This document shows, one piece after another, positions 56,001 through 61,552 of a stretch of DNA of 64,000 bases (the first letter of the stretch is position 1; each line of letters opens with the position of its first letter). The stretch is taken from positions 62,001-126,000 of the forward strand of contig CAJNDS010000558.1 of the NCBI GenBank assembly GCA_905221605.1, written 5' to 3'. The notes beneath the pieces are model-generated. The model saw only the letters and a program-made list of their open reading frames with translations, did not search any database and was not told where the DNA came from. This DNA comes from Symbiodinium natans. Taxonomy: Eukaryota; Sar; Dinophyceae; Suessiales; Symbiodiniaceae. The position numbers and the translations under genes are program-made.

Positions 56001-58251
56001 TGCAACCTGTCGCTGACATCCTGTATCTGCTATCATGTATGCGGAATTCTGACCCTGACAGTACTGCAAGAGGATGCTGGGAGCTTTGTGGAGCTTGACC
56101 TCAAACTCTTCGAGGGACGGGAGCTCAAAGACATTTTTCTCAGCACAGACGGGGTTCATCTCGCTCTCGGTGACACCGACCATCCATGTGGTGGACACCG
56201 CGCCTTCGGCGTCGAGAACAAGTCCATCCACCGTGGCACTGGCCAACTGGGCATTCTGCACACTGTACGTGGGACAGTCACGAAGCCAGTGATCTGCTGA
56301 TCCACAGCCCAAACACAGACTGCCTTTCAAACGCTGCTGCTGAACAGCAGCATCGCCCTTGCCTTTCCCTTTTTGAGAAGACTTCGATCCTTTGCCAGCA
56401 GACTTGCCAGGGGTACGGAAGGCGGAAGACTTGCCCTTGCCCTTGCTCTTGCCTTTGCCCTTGCTTCTGTTCTTGCCTTTGCTCTTGCCGCCCTTGGAGT
56501 CGGGGTTGTAGAAACCACGAGCCTGCACCAGACCTGCAAGCTTCTGGCTTGTCACCGTCAGAGCTTGGGCCACAGCAGCAAGCTCGCTGATGCCTTCGTC
56601 CTCACCACCGCGATTAACATCGACATGATGCTCGATGTGGTAGTCGCCGAGGTTCTCGCTCCACTCATACTGCTCCGGCAAGACATCGTCGGGGTCGACC
56701 TCGGCATACTCAGCATCCTCATCGATCGCGGCGAGGTTGCCGTCCTGGCCCTCATCGCCGAAATCAGCTTCATCCCAAGTCTCTTCCCAAGGAGCTTCAT
56801 CCTCTTCGCCATCGCCTTCTTCCCAGGACGTGTTCCATTGTCGCCAGGGTCTCGATGTCGTACCTCGCGCCCTTGATGTTCTGTTCGAAGATGTAGAAGA
56901 CGAAGACGTCGAACGGCCGCCTCGCCCGCGTAGTCCACGTAGGTCGCTGCGGCTACGAGGGATGCCAGTCAATGACATTCCAGCAGGGTACTGAATCTTC
57001 AAGGCGTCCAGCACCGGGCGAAGTTCATAACGATTCCCTGCAGCAAGTAGAACCTGTGAGGTGGCCCGCTCGTCCAGACGTAGAGCGTCCAGCAGTTTCA
57101 CGACTCGAGCAGCTTCAGGGTATGCAGGAACATGAGCCTCTTGAAGACGCCGTTCCAAAAGGCGGAAACGACGTATGAAGGAGGCCACACTCTCGCCCTG
57201 AAGCCTTGACAAGCTTTCGAACTCTCGGATGACTCCGCCCTGGCGAAACAGCTCCTTGGCACCGAAGCTGGCCTCCAGGTCACCCAAGAGGATGTCCACG
57301 CCGTTGTCCACGTTGTACCTGGAGTCGTCAACTTCTTCCATCTCGATCTCAGCCTCTCCACGAAGACCTTCGAGAGCTCGTAGGGCTTGTTCGTTTGCTG
57401 GCAAGTATTCACGAGTGATTTCCACCCAGCGGCTCAAACGGCGCCTGTAGTGTCGAAAGCAAAAGGGGTCACTCTCGATGTCACCGTCAAACGCCGGGGG
57501 TGCAGGAATTGCACCAGATCGCCATCTCTTGCTCGCTGCCGGCTTTCCCGTAGAAGAGTTGTCGCGAGCAGAACACTGCCGCGCCTGCACACCACCACGA
57601 GAGCCACGCTTTCTTCTCGAAGAGGCACTCAGCGTCTGCAGCGTAGACAAGGAGTTCGCACCTGCGCCTGAGCCGGCATCGCCGTCTCCAAAGTCGCCAG
57701 GTGCAGCGCCAGCGCTCATGCCCTCTGCGCCCTCATGAAGGTCAAAGTCCAAGAGGTCGTCATCGAAGTACATGATCGCTGCCTCTGGCACGGCGCTGCC
57801 AGACGGCGCTACCAATGTGATTCTATCCCGTAGCAGAGCCTGGACCTCCAGCGCACATAGCAAAAGGCAGCTATTCTTTTGGCTCTAAGCTGCGCAGTCC
57901 CTTCCCCTGTAGCCGTCATGGAGCGGCGAGATACAACGTGGCACCTTCAACGGAATGCTGATTTAGCACTGAGTACTCTTACACCCTCACATGTGCAGCT
58001 ACATAAATCTGTCGACAACGACCCTGTCCTCCCACCACACGATACCCTGGACCCCACCGGGGTCTCCAATTTCGGGACCCTAAATTCCGAAACCCATAAA
58101 GCCCCTGTAACCCTGAACCAAGAGCTTGTAGATGTTTGTAGGGACTGGGTTGACATGTCAAGCCCGACCCCTTCAGGAAACCGTCCTCTTGGCTCTGGTC
58201 GTGCTGCGCGCACTCCCGGCACTTCAGCTGCTTGTAGGTCTCCACGGGCCT
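40913..58251 (-). CDS. Gene C: unidentified multi-exon gene interrupted by the Copia element
   Basis: A chain of minus-strand exons of about 40-110 bases on both sides of the retrotransposon. The clearest join is 58192-58251 to 47631-47695. Phase and GT/AG ends fit, giving a Cys-rich segment (LKCRECAQHDQSQED then AEDCLACAPKCDYGTRDC), perhaps a zinc-binding or disulphide region. Other strong exons: 46759-46804, 46360-46465, 45986-46089, 45078-45133, 44584-44655, 44190-44261, 42345-42445; a possible last exon ends TGA at 40913. Which of these form one transcript is inferred from strand and spacing. No family recognised. Several donors are the GT of GTTTAGGG at the start of an intronic telomeric array. 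Confidence 0.45.
41632..41721. repeat. P4 palindromic element, inverted copy
   Basis: Reverse complement of 38166-38258 with a few differences. Confidence 0.75.
42345..42445 (-). CDS. Gene C exon: NPLEGYEAKETPETESKRLS
   Basis: 33 codons plus two bases, acceptor TGCAG, donor GTTTCA; continues IIPHYRHHVVLG. One of the most convincing coding islands of this stretch. Confidence 0.55.
44088..44173 (-). repeat. Homogeneous (CCCCAAA)n array
   Basis: About nine uninterrupted units of the C-to-T variant, ending in three standard CCCTAAA units. Confidence 0.9.
44190..44261 (-). CDS. Gene C exon: AAERLKEATANAPEGSWDQL
   Basis: Exactly 24 codons between an ACAG acceptor and a GTTTGT donor; helical then GRTT. 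Function unknown. Confidence 0.5.
44584..44655 (-). CDS. Gene C exon: KQEELWRALEAPKNPQVDQL
   Basis: 72 bases, acceptor TGAAG, GC donor; helical. The opposite frames are also open, so confidence is moderate. Confidence 0.45.
45078..45133 (-). CDS. Gene C exon: AAKEQKEAEKQASACIST
   Basis: 56 bases, acceptor CCCAG, GC donor. Lys/Glu/Ala-rich helix, possibly coiled coil. Confidence 0.45.
45340..45440 (-). repeat. Telomeric array with CCCTAGA block
   Basis: Five CCCTAGA units followed by standard CCCTAAA units. Confidence 0.9.
45986..46089 (-). CDS. Gene C exon: LREEMAGLKITGCFNSEKYA
   Basis: About 34 codons from a GTGAG acceptor to a GTGTTG donor; continues FVRGSVCRLRDRQ. Convincing residue mix, function unknown. 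Confidence 0.55.
46360..46465 (-). CDS. Gene C exon: GVALLCRSILKCSLFEASRL
   Basis: About 35 codons, partly hydrophobic, ending EDVWSKTELWQ. Acceptor GCAAG; the donor is GTTTAGGG at the first unit of a telomeric array. Confidence 0.55.
46532..46607 (-). CDS. Gene C exon, two open frames
   Basis: Ends at a GTACGC donor. One frame reads CIKQHDAGDIWVEPRRGRAD, another AEVHKAARRGRHLG. The second fits the phase of the preceding exon and the first looks more protein-like, so the frame is unresolved. Confidence 0.35.
46759..46804 (-). CDS. Gene C exon: IDVEMEDGVLNAVAK
   Basis: 46 bases between a CTAG acceptor and a GTAAAT donor; acidic, coding-like. Function unknown. Confidence 0.45.
46835..46890. 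repeat. P1 fragment
   Basis: Contains AAGTATATACTTGGGCC and the following TTAAAGGGGTTCCTATATAG centre; the right arm is missing. Confidence 0.6.
46985..47165 (-). repeat. Telomere-derived (CCCTAAAAA)n array
   Basis: Units lengthened by extra A (CCCTAAAAA, CCCTAAAAG), about 15 copies, flanked by ordinary units. Confidence 0.9.
47631..47695 (-). CDS. Gene C exon just downstream of the Copia insertion
   Basis: Encodes AEDCLACAPKCDYGTRDC with C-x2-C-x3-C-x6-C spacing. Acceptor CTGGAG; the donor is the GT of GTTTAGGG. In phase with 58192. Confidence 0.6.
48076..48080. repeat. Target-site duplication CTGAG (left copy)
   Basis: Five bases directly outside the 3' LTR repeat the five bases at 57969-57973 outside the 5' LTR. 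Five bases is the usual target duplication length for Copia integrases. Confidence 0.9.
48081..48233 (-). repeat. 3' LTR of the Copia element
   Basis: 153-bp copy identical to 57816-57968. It lies 24 bases beyond the polyprotein stop codon. On its outer side is CTGAG at 48076-48080, the same five bases that follow the other LTR. Confidence 0.95.
48234..48241 (-). promoter_or_regulatory. Polypurine tract
   Basis: Directly upstream of the 3' LTR on the minus strand is the purine-rich TTGAGGAG, the usual place for the plus-strand primer. It is short but correctly positioned between the stop codon and the LTR. Confidence 0.65.
48258..57773 (-). CDS. Copia Gag-Pol polyprotein with extra MTase-like and 2OG-oxygenase-like domains
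   Basis: 3171 residues from the first in-frame ATG (57771-57773); the open frame continues upstream to 57863 only from a TTG inside the LTR. Domains in order, numbered from that ATG: Gag-like helical region about 95-280; Lys/Gly-rich basic tract; CCHC knuckle C487/C490/H495/C500; aspartic protease DTG at 583-585; disordered linker; methyltransferase-like segment about 1105-1315; Copia integrase with HHCC 1540/1545/1573/1576 and D1603, D1662, E1698; Ser/Pro linker with SEP repeats; zinc ribbon C2176/C2179/C2193/C2196; dioxygenase-like H2441/D2443/H2508/R2517; RT with D2732 and the VDD box at 2834-2835; RNase H D2987/E3039/D3127 and a C-terminal ADSLTK. It is about twice the length of a typical Copia polyprotein because of the added domains. 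No frameshift or stop is seen, and all catalytic residues of protease, integrase, RT and RNase H are present. Confidence 0.95.
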   Translation of the reverse strand: MYFDDDLLDFDLHEGAEGMSAGAAPGDFGDGDAGSGAGANSLSTLQTLSASSRRKRGSRGGVQARQCSARDNSSTGKPAASKRWRSGAIPAPPAFDGDIESDPFCFRHYRRRLSRWVEITREYLPANEQALRALEGLRGEAEIEMEEVDDSRYNVDNGVDILLGDLEASFGAKELFRQGGVIREFESLSRLQGESVASFIRRFRLLERRLQEAHVPAYPEAARVVKLLDALRLDERATSQVLLAAGNRYELRPVLDALKIQYPAGMSLTGIPRSRSDLRGLRGRGGRSTSSSSTSSNRTSRARGTTSRPWRQWNTSWEEGDGEEDEAPWEETWDEADFGDEGQDGNLAAIDEDAEYAEVDPDDVLPEQYEWSENLGDYHIEHHVDVNRGGEDEGISELAAVAQALTVTSQKLAGLVQARGFYNPDSKGGKSKGKNRSKGKGKSKGKGKSSAFRTPGKSAGKGSKSSQKGKGKGDAAVQQQRLKGSLCLGCGSADHWLRDCPTYSVQNAQLASATVDGLVLDAEGAVSTTWMVGVTESEMNPVCAEKNVFELPSLEEFEVKLHKAPSILLQYCQGQNSAYMIADTGCQRQVAGEAWHHQKQCEISPLQHLEYPDSCKFSFGPGEALPSQGRFLYPAALGGHHLVLCVSSVKAQAPALMSRKAFEALGAVPDVYAGTIHFRALACTTKLWLSPCGHLAVRLDEWGPQTFDWPPLEVPEHLPDIIHPSSFESSSSLKVIDCPAKPIPHATAPEMVGALATRAEGPPDLHQPCEEYGVALLGDDSASGIEGLGVAHLRHPKQCNHLADDHGGTSSPGITAGNQVSSKPRDVQASVRTSSLRSSRSSGENMRLVRDAVCAQPGGHSHLGNSKGISVGQDTAQPARARAERPSRSQARTTKFSGKHSIPRLLAALLNLLAGICATTSTSGTTAIELPGAFPGYASPGESSAEDSPTASRDLPHTATEAMAWIGQRPDEHGHGRLQLRPGLGRSIRAGSGGRRESVGGTVGRGGLGLQPRPDGGLGGLPARPEPLAPRSAGGRRGALSALRAPVILSGSADQPLHLEDRGAFKPKAGLLKRVHGNESAVLRMWNTEARIYLSRTEQARKARVYKVDVIEVYGGHAEITREALRVGLRALQPVDDVYGIHLRTKASYEQLRLLIKKHKPFLMIYEIECKLWSNIQYLNYDVETLKQLRRAQDLAISEMVKTIMEAHQEYGGHFLIENPAHTDFWKHPRLQPLLRVGELRVGHMCRFGLKDKSDTLLKKPTGWLSDLPRLLDQLALQCPGLDQHEHGQILGGDSAASQVYTPQLAKAVIRGLCDSLQEAGDERFAVPEPESTAWISHECSASSLEWLPPGELVSDFTVYFADVNRHESSWMPLLREAEEQLRNKVRPDKVMPISTPFGEQLKALVPWQVHRIQICRTPMQRRLPLEVLQGGATHRGAVLWLSDGSVSIEAEEIRQVLAQSANKFASPVRMAIFFFGVAPASSLNPTEDTKPEAAVATKPQTEIEENDMLKPHQPGFRDISFPGLQAAPKWLLQVMRRLHTNLGHPSTATMVRQLTSAGASDVAIQAARHLRCEVCLRVQPPREPRPAKPTLPRRFNDRLDLDVLWLKDIRGKTHGYLSQVDDATCYHVLNYLHNRSEEEVMKLLINGWFAFFGPPDEMLLDSDGSFRGYRFETLQAQCAVKVRYAPADAHYQMGRAERHGQAIKYIVQRLVSQFAPVGAQELNMLVTLAAAAKNNLMRRAGSSPAQWVYGRNHKIPGALLSSGGNVESCQLHTDSERLRHIEQVRTQSMMLYHQFESDNALRTALLRKPRPARGPFEIGQKIAYYRLRNSADGEGTLEGYRQGVVVAIDGSTLWIRNTRGRLISASKEQVRSVGGEEEWWTPSPEDLRLLKNADQDLSDKHSASAAAEPTLGPSTSTLAFRVPEGAVPSELSDLQAVDDLQLALNEPAPLPALDGAGRPLLDASGRPTPSTPAPPMLAPLQMVPDTPKAPQTQRSAPGTLRPRSRARSRTPSRVLDAVPETQALAPPEQTASPSEPKPLSSAEQRASPSEPQPLSSEPRASPSEPQPLTSEQRASSSEPRHSATELRTQSGASASASRQVSQDSSFPRHTSQGTSDLQRGLEKLMEQVSSQGSSRGTKRPPASSLESLDAPATATRRQPPVMSQETDAQALLNFCQACGEQHRVLLDGVSTCSRCSSIRTVSSPMHVLSWFDEVKEREAVEQHFEDYHMLTPGREAEPTSIPEDNEFTTFEATANAVCATFPKFHRPLQRLDVLRRHGRAEAYKVGWDGSPSEMQPYFVSNAYLTAAHYFGDHSSPQASLPLDGPDVGPSSSANLVATEKLPASEILAQQLCEHKDFKPETLHQLLDAVKIPKNNRNCFEGNGGGFLLGLYSHGGFSGLTNNTFTNKRLTGYLAQYFRHHGLQGNVTSFYVSRNGRATCHKDSNNLPGSLNWATSVGNYRGGHLWVECKDAKPPPGATYKNINGKKVPGFLVDTRNQVMAFRPECLHEVQPFEGERYSIVAFTSRSFQFCHQGIRRKLRKLGMVTSSTPCTSWQAVVDQWPLERPAWLDAPVSEAYPTRAWRPPADGETMAMDTSGEEGDDASGVEPPSRAQRQALKKELPWQAMSEQEVPQFIQAVLDEWSEWKKWSSCRPLYVDVNKIDPALILKSRVCFRWKPRGDGTFKPKARIVIAGYKDPHLPLLSRDSPVLSRAGLQCILQWATSLRVPLWTGDCKSAFLQGTADTERPTAIFMRAPADPVSKQAVEEWNHSGLLYKLSAPVYGQANAPRRWYLHVHQVLSKLGWQPHSLDPCLWLRREIVDGRLTVTAVLGVHVDDMLMACRDGYHHQLDDIHSSFVWGGDWESKDFVFVGRHITQHEDWSLTVDQASYVSEVPITKVAHSPEEKLSSHPDLITEFKSGIGSLQWLAGTSRGDISSDVSLLQKPPAELKVEDLLEVNSVLRYVRATNNACYKLVPIDFKDLILIAYGDSGWANAPGGKSQGGLVIAATHRAALSKPQPASLLEWKSFRHQRVLRSTLAAEAASLDRAEDSGNFLATMLSELIDGQFSSTTREVPLVEVVPVTDARSLWDAIHRLSTNFQEKRVEISIAALRQQCRGLRWVPTEVQVADSLTKRSRALRDRFRLWMGDPWITLVDSRSPDDITAPSQTNAAWR
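48354..49796 (-). other. Reverse transcriptase and RNase H domains
   Basis: RT motif A GDCKSAFLQG supplies D2732; the catalytic box reads LGVHVDDML, with His where most Copia elements have Tyr. RNase H has AYGDSGWA (D2987), LAAEAAS (E3039) and VADSLTK (D3127), typical of Copia C-termini. Nothing appears truncated. Confidence 0.95.
50139..50681 (-). other. 2-oxoglutarate/Fe(II) dioxygenase-like domain (TET/JBP type?)
   Basis: Between integrase and RT is a block with CHKDSNN (HxD at 2441/2443), GGHLWVEC about 20 residues later, and LHEVQPFEGERYS carrying the distal H2508 with R2517 nine residues on. HxD plus distal His would bind iron and the Arg would bind 2-oxoglutarate, as in double-stranded beta-helix dioxygenases. 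The GG-x-L-W strand and the His-to-Arg spacing recall the TET/JBP group, which oxidises the methyl of thymine or 5-methylcytosine in DNA. Dinoflagellate DNA is known for abundant 5-hydroxymethyluracil. The domain is inferred from these residues alone; substrate is unknown. Confidence 0.6.
51174..51266 (-). other. Zinc ribbon between integrase and oxygenase-like domain
   Basis: Two CxxC pairs, C2176/C2179 (FCQACGE) and C2193/C2196 (TCSRCSS), separated by 13 residues. This is the spacing of a small zinc ribbon. It follows a Ser/Pro/Glu-rich linker with several near-repeats of a SEP-containing unit and precedes the dioxygenase-like region. It could bind DNA or target the following domain; it is not part of a standard Copia polyprotein. 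Confidence 0.6.
52374..53186 (-). other. Copia integrase core
   Basis: N-terminal zinc-binding HHCC (LHTNLGHP, later CEVC) is followed by the catalytic triad. D1603 is in LDLDVLWL, D1662 in LLDSDG, and E1698 in MGRAERHG. Exactly 35 residues separate the last two, giving a DD35E triad. All key residues are intact. Confidence 0.9.
53829..54461 (-). other. C5-DNA-methyltransferase-like segment (altered motif IV)
   Basis: A stretch before integrase reads VIEVYGGHAEITREAL, then about 58 residues on YEIECKLWSNIQYLN, then HFLIENPAHTDFW, then a Cys-containing block with KKPTGW and CPGLDQHEHG. The order resembles motif I (SAM loop), motif IV (Pro-Cys) and motif VI (Glu-Asn-Val/Pro) of cytosine-C5 methyltransferases. 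The candidate nucleophile Cys is residue 1170, but the usual preceding Pro is Glu (EC not PC); ENP is at 1218-1220. Methyltransferase genes captured by retrotransposons have been reported from dinoflagellates and green algae. Whether this one is active is unknown; the missing Pro suggests it may be a degenerate or repurposed fold. Fold assignment is by pattern only. Confidence 0.5.
55644..56111 (-). other. Aspartic protease domain
   Basis: Contains IADTGCQRQVAG, the D-T-G active site of pepsin-like retroelement proteases, followed by a hydrophobic/Gly-rich fold region. It lies between Gag and integrase as in other Copia elements and would cleave the polyprotein. Confidence 0.8.
56274..57506 (-). 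other. Gag domain with CCHC zinc knuckle
   Basis: Codes for a helical capsid-like region, rich in Arg and Leu and containing a FIRRFRLLERRLQEA-like stretch. An acidic region and a strongly basic (SKGKGKGK-type) tract follow. Then comes a knuckle CLGCGSADHWLRDC with C-x2-C-x4-H-x4-C spacing, the nucleic-acid-binding motif of retroelement nucleocapsids. Confidence 0.85.
57804..57814 (-). promoter_or_regulatory. Primer binding site, initiator tRNA-Met
   Basis: One base inside the 5' LTR the minus strand reads TGGTAGCGCCG. This is the complement of a tRNA 3' end CGGCGCUACCA, i.e. an initiator-Met acceptor stem plus the ACCA end. Yeast Ty1 uses the same primer. Eleven contiguous matching bases in exactly the expected place support it. 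Confidence 0.85.
57816..57968 (-). repeat. 5' LTR of the Copia element
   Basis: 153-bp direct repeat identical to 48081-48233. On the minus strand it begins TGCTAAATC and ends AATCACA, giving TG...CA ends. It should carry promoter, transcription start and U5, but I see no clear TATA box. The long reading frame runs into this LTR only through a non-ATG codon, so the LTR is unlikely to be coding. Confidence 0.95.
57969..57973. repeat. Target-site duplication CTGAG (right copy)
   Basis: Partner of 48076-48080. It fixes the element's outer limit, because alignment of the LTRs alone would leave the CT ambiguous. Confidence 0.9.
58192..58251 (-). CDS. Gene C exon just upstream of the Copia insertion
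   Basis: Encodes TYKQLKCRECAQHDQSQED in a frame open for over 100 codons. The donor is GTTTCC, and the acceptor is either GGAG (58240) or CTAG (58252). The leftover G joins in phase to 47695 across the intron holding the retrotransposon. Confidence 0.6.
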
Positions 58252-58917
58252 AGCGGCCACTTGGAACTGGGAGGTGGAACTGACAGGGCATACAAACAGA
58301 ACCAGGCCCCCTGAAGTCCTGCAAGAAAGCATCTGCAAGAAAGCATGCGAGGAAACAAGAACACAAGAAGTGAGCAAGCAGCACATTGCTTGCTCGTTTT
58401 AGTGTTTCTGTTCTTTCCTGAGCGGGGCCCAAAGCAGCAAAGAAACAAGCGCGTTGCATGTCACTGCGATGTTCGTTCGTGACCATGAACCACACTACGT
58501 CTCGCAGGGTTTCTCAGCGTCCGACCACATCCCCGTTTGGAGATCTTCACCGTCCTTCACCTGACTTACCAAGAGTCTCATGGAGCTTCAATATTAAGGG
58601 GCTCCAGGCTAGCATCACAGATGATCTACGGAGTGAATGACGGGCTTAGCGATTTTGATGCTTAAGATTTGTCAGGGCTCGGCGTTCAAAATAGGAAGCT
58701 TTCGCTTTCAGGACTTGAAGGTTTAGGGGAATCCCTAACCCCTAAACCCTACACCCCAAACCCTAAACCCTAAATCTCTGGGCGTCGACTGGGTTTGGGG
58801 ATGATCCTCGATCTTAACCCTAAACCCTAAACCCTAAACCCTCAACCCTAAACCCTCAACCCAAACCCCAACCACACCCCTACAGGGGGGCCCAAACGAC
58901 AGGGGGGCGGGGCGCGG

Positions 58918-59115
58918 ACCCAAACCCTAAACCCTAAACCCTAAACCCTAAACCCCAAACCCTAAACCCTAAACCCTAAACCCTAAACCCTAAACCCTAG
59001 ACCCTAGACCCTAGACCCTAAACCCAAACCCTAAACCCTAAACCCTAAACCCTAAACCCTAAACCCTAAACCCTAAACCCTAAACCCTAAACCCGAAACC
59101 CTAAACCCTAAACTT
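58918..59115 (-). repeat. Long telomeric array (CCCTAAA)n
   Basis: About 25 units with a small CCCTAGA block; beyond the right side of the Copia insertion, inside or beside gene C. Confidence 0.95.
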
Positions 59116-60011
59116 AACCCTGGTGGTTTGGGTTTAGGGCTTAGTGTTCAGGGTTCCTGGGTTTGGGGTGTAGGGTTCCTTGCTGCAAGAACACTCATGG
59201 ATTGGAGAGGTTGGCCGCCAGGCTTCTCCCAAGAGCATCGAAATCCCTAAACCCTAGACCCTAGACCCTAAACCCTAAACCCTAAACCCTAAACCCTAAA
59301 CCCTAAACCCCAAAACCTGAACCCTGAACCCGAAACCCTAAACCCGAAGCAGATGGCATCGTCTTTGAACAATGACAGCAAGTAAAGACTCGGCCTTCAA
59401 CATCTGTGAGCCACAGCTTGGAGGTTTTTCATGGTACTTAGTCACCCAACTCTATATGCACTTATCACGCTGCACTTGTCCTCAATTTATCGCCCTATTA
59501 GGGTACTTGCAACGGGCTTCTTCGTGGTACTTCTAGCCCAATAACCCTACTGGGGTACTGATAATTAAGGGGCTTACAAGCGGGTTATAACTACACTTCC
59601 CACTGGACCCTAAGGCCCGAAACCCTATACCTATAATTGGGTTGAAAGTGTCCTGAACCTCCAAGCACATCACCCGTCAACAGAGTGACCCGCGCTGGGC
59701 GCGAGACCTCCGAATTCTGGTTTAACACGTCCTGATGTTGAGGGTTTAGGGTTGAGGGTTTAGCGAGGAAGCTTTGAGCGGTGGAAGGCCTTACCCTGCA
59801 AGCCTAGACCCGGGCCTGTCTTTTTTTTACGTAGCTACAACAGACAGGGGCTGATGCAGACAGGCCCTCAAACAGAATTGCCTTCAAGCGTTTCGAAAAT
59901 AACCTGAGGTTTTGAAAGGCAAGCCTGCACCATCCTAAGCCCTAAAAAACGAAATCGGAAACCCGAAGCCCTAAAAAACCTGAACCTGAAAGTTTGGGGC
60001 TCAGAGTTAGG

Positions 60012-60092
60012 TACTCGCTTTGCCTTGGATAAACTCTTGGCTGAGGCCTTGACAGGCTTGTGAATCTCAACTCGGGAGAAGAAACTCTGAAG
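60012..60092 (-). CDS. Probable exon: SRVEIHKPVKASAKSLSKAK
   Basis: Minus-strand island after a TTCAG acceptor ending at a GTACCT donor; basic, Ser/Lys-rich. Unidentified. Confidence 0.35.
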
Positions 60093-60662
60093 GTTTGGGG
60101 GACGAAGGCACGGGTTTTTCGGGTCGCAAACTATTTGCTTAAGAACCGCAAAAAGATAGAACAAGAGTCCCTGAGTTTCCCCCCCATATCTGGAAGAATA
60201 CATATATATATATATATGTATATATATGTATATATGCACACATTGTTGTTTTTACTTGTTTTTGAAGGGTGGGGGGTGTCTTAAACAAAAAGTAGGAAAT
60301 CTAGGTGCCTTCAGCAGCCTAGGGATAACAAAGGCCAACTTTGTCTTTGAAAGTGTGTATAAGTGGGAACTTAACCCGTTGCAAAGGACCCTAAACCCTA
60401 AGCCCTATAAGCCCTAAACCCTAAACCACTCGGGTTCAGATTCAGGCTGGGGACTCGATTTCGTACGGACGTGTCGAATCTTCTGTCTCGGGCTCTCCCA
60501 CTCTCTATCTCTCCTCTCTCCCTTGTTGTCGAAACACGATGCTCCAGGTACTTTCTAGAGGATACTTGGGCCGTGAAGCAGATGCAGGAAGGCCTTTCTG
60601 AAATGGGCACGTCGACTCTTTGACTTAGTGGTATTGTGTGTTGGGTGAGGTGGGGTTTAGCC

Positions 60663-60770
60663 TAGCACGCGCGTCCTTGTTCAGAGTGTCCCCAGAGTTC
60701 GAGGTGTTTTTGACCTCCACCGCAGCGTTGCAGATGGGTGATTTGACGTTGATGTTCAATCACTGGCTCA
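60663..60770 (-). CDS. Coding-like island, frame unresolved
   Basis: One frame gives ICNAAVEVKNTSNSGDTLNK. Another starts at a CAG acceptor with VIEHQRQITHLQRCGG and ends at TAG. Both look coding; the second would make this a terminal exon. Confidence 0.25.
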
Positions 60771-61085
60771 CTCCCCAAACCCCTGAAAGTCAACCCTAAA
60801 CCCCGCTTGCTGGATAACCTGCTGAGGTCCGCAGCTGCGGAAACCGGTTTAGGGTTTAGGGTTTAGGGTTTAGGGTCAGGGTTTCCACGCAAAAAGCGTG
60901 GTGAAGACAAGGAAGCCAAACAAAGGGTACCAGCTCCAAGCCCTAATACCCTCAAGCCTATAAACCCTAGACCCGAAACCTTACCCTGACAACTACACAT
61001 CTCGCAGAGATTGGCACTTCGAATCCGCCGAGGCCTCGGGCCTTAGGTGTGTTTAGGCCAAGGCCAAAGCCTCTCACCCTACGCC

Positions 61086-61409
61086 CTAAACCCTAAACCT
61101 GCCCTCCCCCTTTTTCCGGGCTAGGTCCATGTCGTATCGGGTCGACATGATGCCAAAGGTATAGATGTCAGTATAAGCCGTCATTATAGGGGCTTGACGG
61201 GGAAGCGGCCACTCCGAACCACGGCTTCTAAAGAGTTCAAGTTCATCTCTATCGAAAAGCGATGAAAAATCAATAGAATTCATGGTCACCTCGCTAGAAC
61301 AGTGGCAAACCTGTCTCGGACTGCCCACACACATCACTTGGCTCTGCGAAAATACTTGAAGCTGCACGTCAGGTAAGAAAACATGTCGCTTTTCGCAGCC
61401 TTGGCACAA
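61086..61409 (-). CDS. Coding-like exon, unidentified
   Basis: 107-codon frame on the minus strand containing MNSIDFSSLFDRDELELF and IYTFGIMSTRYDMDLARK, well mixed and free of repeats. An overlapping frame upstream (61552-61334) is also open, so exon borders are unclear. Function not recognised. Confidence 0.35.
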   Translation of the reverse strand: MCQGCEKRHVFLPDVQLQVFSQSQVMCVGSPRQVCHCSSEVTMNSIDFSSLFDRDELELFRSRGSEWPLPRQAPIMTAYTDIYTFGIMSTRYDMDLARKKGEGRFRV

Positions 61410-61552
61410 TGCTCAAAGGGGGTGCCTTTTGGGGCTTGCTTCCCCCCTTGGGGCGCTCCTTTCAAGGTCTCAGAATCATCAAACGGCCCGCTCAAGAAGC
61501 TCAATTTCGAGTTTTTGTCAGGCTCCAAAGGGTCAATCTGTACACTGTACAC

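Larger units (their letters stand above)
48081..57968 (-). mobile_element. Complete Ty1/copia LTR retrotransposon, 9.9 kb
   Basis: A full-length LTR retrotransposon read on the minus strand. Both LTRs (48081-48233 and 57816-57968) are 153 bp and identical by eye, with TG...CA ends. They are bounded by a 5-bp target duplication, CTGAG, at 48076-48080 and 57969-57973. Next to the 5' LTR (right-hand copy) lies a primer site matching initiator tRNA-Met; next to the 3' LTR is a short purine tract. One uninterrupted ORF fills almost all of the interior. Integrase precedes reverse transcriptase, the Copia order. Identical LTRs, intact duplication and open frame mean a recent, possibly still competent insertion. 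It lies in what I infer to be an intron of gene C, in the same orientation as the host gene. No telomeric repeat is found inside it, in contrast to all surrounding DNA. Confidence 0.95.

Noticed and set aside
48750-57671. Many 60-295-residue ORFs on both strands inside the element
   Set aside because: Shadows of the polyprotein frame; none shows independent motifs.
57774-57863. Upstream extension of the Copia ORF into the LTR
   Set aside because: The first codon there is TTG within U5, and the segment translates the primer binding site; the first ATG is at 57771-57773.
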